Positions 19,816 through 20,465 of a stretch of DNA of 20,465 nucleotides are shown here, one piece after another; position 1 is the stretch's first letter, and each line of letters begins with the position of its first letter. The translations under genes and the position numbers were made by a program. Below the pieces are notes generated by a model. It saw nothing but the letters and a program-made list of their open reading frames with translations. It was not told the DNA's origin and did not search any database. This DNA is from Pseudomonadota bacterium (GTDB lineage Bacteria > Pseudomonadota > Alphaproteobacteria > Rs-D84): positions 1 through 20,465 of the forward strand of contig WQUT01000065.1 of NCBI GenBank assembly GCA_009781955.1, written 5' to 3'.

Positions 19816-20463
19816 TTACTCAATACAGCAATTGACCATATTTTTGACCCAGTTGCCCAGACGCGCGGTCAGGGTGTTCCCCTCCTTTGGAGGGGTGTCA
19901 ATTTTGTCGCGCTTGTTTGCGGGCAAGATTGACGGGGTGGTTTTATTTGCTCTTTGCTCTTTGCTATCTGCTATTTTGTCTTTGACCCAAATATCCAACC
20001 CGCGCGGCAGGGCGTCGTCAATCTTTTGCACGCCGGTCAAATCTATCAGACCCATATTGATGCCCCAAAACAGAGAATACAAATCGTAAGCCTTTTCAAA
20101 CAAATGATGGGCGTCTTCCTTATTCCCTGCGCCGTTGGCCTTGTCCCCGACTTCTTTCAGGCGCATGCATGCGGCCAGCAGGTGTTTGGAAATGCACCAA
20201 ACCTCCGCCCCCTCGTGTCCGTTTTGGTCCACGATGCGTTTCATCAATTCGCCGCGCATGTCGCGCACCACCTGGATCAGGTCGTAATAGCCGGTTTTTT
20301 TGGTTTTTGCCCCGCTGAAAAAGAAATGTTCTTCCAATGAGATAAGGTTCATCAGCGCGATAGACAGGTCTTGGTCGGACGACAAATCCAACGGATTTTT
20401 TTTCTTTGCCGCATCGGTTTTTTCAATCAATTCTTCCAAGGATAGCTTTTTTTCTTTTGGCAT
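19816..20463 (-). CDS. Hypothetical helical protein with a repeat-derived C-terminal segment
   Basis: A 215-residue cytoplasmic-looking protein starting MPKEKKLSLEELIEKTDAAK. It is predominantly alpha-helical by pattern, with SSDQDLSIALMNLISLEEHF, YYDLIQVVRDMRGELMKRIV, WCISKHLLAACMRLKEVG and AYDLYSLFWGINMGL. I do not recognise the family. Residues about 170-200 (SKEQRANKTTPSILPANKRD, then IDTPPKEGNT) come from simple TTTGCTC repeats plus half of a palindromic element (19876-19944), showing a recent change of the C-terminus. The native end may be nearer residue 165. It is followed 6 nt later by the hydrolase gene. The start ATG is 2 bases from the window edge, so no upstream signals can be read. 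Confidence 0.65.
   Translation of the reverse strand: MPKEKKLSLEELIEKTDAAKKKNPLDLSSDQDLSIALMNLISLEEHFFFSGAKTKKTGYYDLIQVVRDMRGELMKRIVDQNGHEGAEVWCISKHLLAACMRLKEVGDKANGAGNKEDAHHLFEKAYDLYSLFWGINMGLIDLTGVQKIDDALPRGLDIWVKDKIADSKEQRANKTTPSILPANKRDKIDTPPKEGNTLTARLGNWVKNMVNCCIE
19876..19944. repeat. Half palindromic element, in frame within the last ORF
   Basis: CCCCTCC-TTT-GGAGGGG (19879-19895) is followed by a hairpin GTCAATTTTG...CAAGATTGAC and the G-run GGGGTGGTTTT. The second hairpin is the same module as in the left half of the rplY-leader element. On the coding strand it reads IDTPPKEGNT. Confidence 0.8.
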
Positions 20464-20465
20464 AT

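Overview
The window most likely comes from an alphaproteobacterium, probably an uncultured or host-associated lineage with a fairly compact genome. The protein families are typical bacterial housekeeping ones: DD-carboxypeptidase, DNA polymerase III delta', TatD, MtaB, RpoZ, bL25, uS4 and SmpB. The partial order dacA-holB-tatD recalls the alphaproteobacterial cluster dacA-tmk-holB-metG-tatD, here without tmk and metG. The taxon is an inference; no rRNA gene is present.

Layout. Positions 1-1735 are the right edge of an integrated element: a partial gene, a tyrosine integrase, integrase-arm-like repeats, and the 3' part of a tRNA-Leu(UAA) gene that marks the attachment site. From about 1740 the chromosome follows: dacA, holB, a convergent AT-rich HAD-like gene, tatD, then a two-gene operon for large cysteine-rich secreted proteins (6837-10410). 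mtaB (minus) and rpoZ (plus) diverge from about 11950. tRNA-Ser(GGA) is followed by a four-copy tandem array of an 89-bp palindromic unit. Next come a small membrane protein, a minus-strand operon of a basic Gly/Arg-tailed protein and a periplasmic cyclophilin, a DUF805 protein, a low-complexity lipoprotein, rplY, a ferredoxin-like gene, rpsD, smpB, and a coupled pair of an alpha/beta hydrolase with an unrecognised helical protein.

The outstanding feature is a dense population of palindromic repeats of at least four families. They lie between genes and, without breaking the reading frame, inside genes: one in dacA, two in tatD, two in mtaB and one in the last ORF. This resembles the Rickettsia palindromic elements. 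The main family is modular: a C/G-rich hairpin, a second hairpin whose sequence varies while its pairing is kept, and a G-run, often doubled into a palindrome of about 130-140 bp. Full copies sit between promoter and ribosome-binding site of both rplY and rpsD, so they should be transcribed in the leaders of two ribosomal-protein mRNAs. A separate 28-bp palindrome supplies the apparent -35 box of smpB and recurs in mtaB.

Promoters read by eye share a TTGAnn-type -35. At dacA, tatD, the first cysteine-rich gene and smpB the -10 box ends only 6-9 nt before the ATG and no convincing Shine-Dalgarno is present, so leaderless mRNAs are likely. The other genes mostly have clear AAGGA-type sites.
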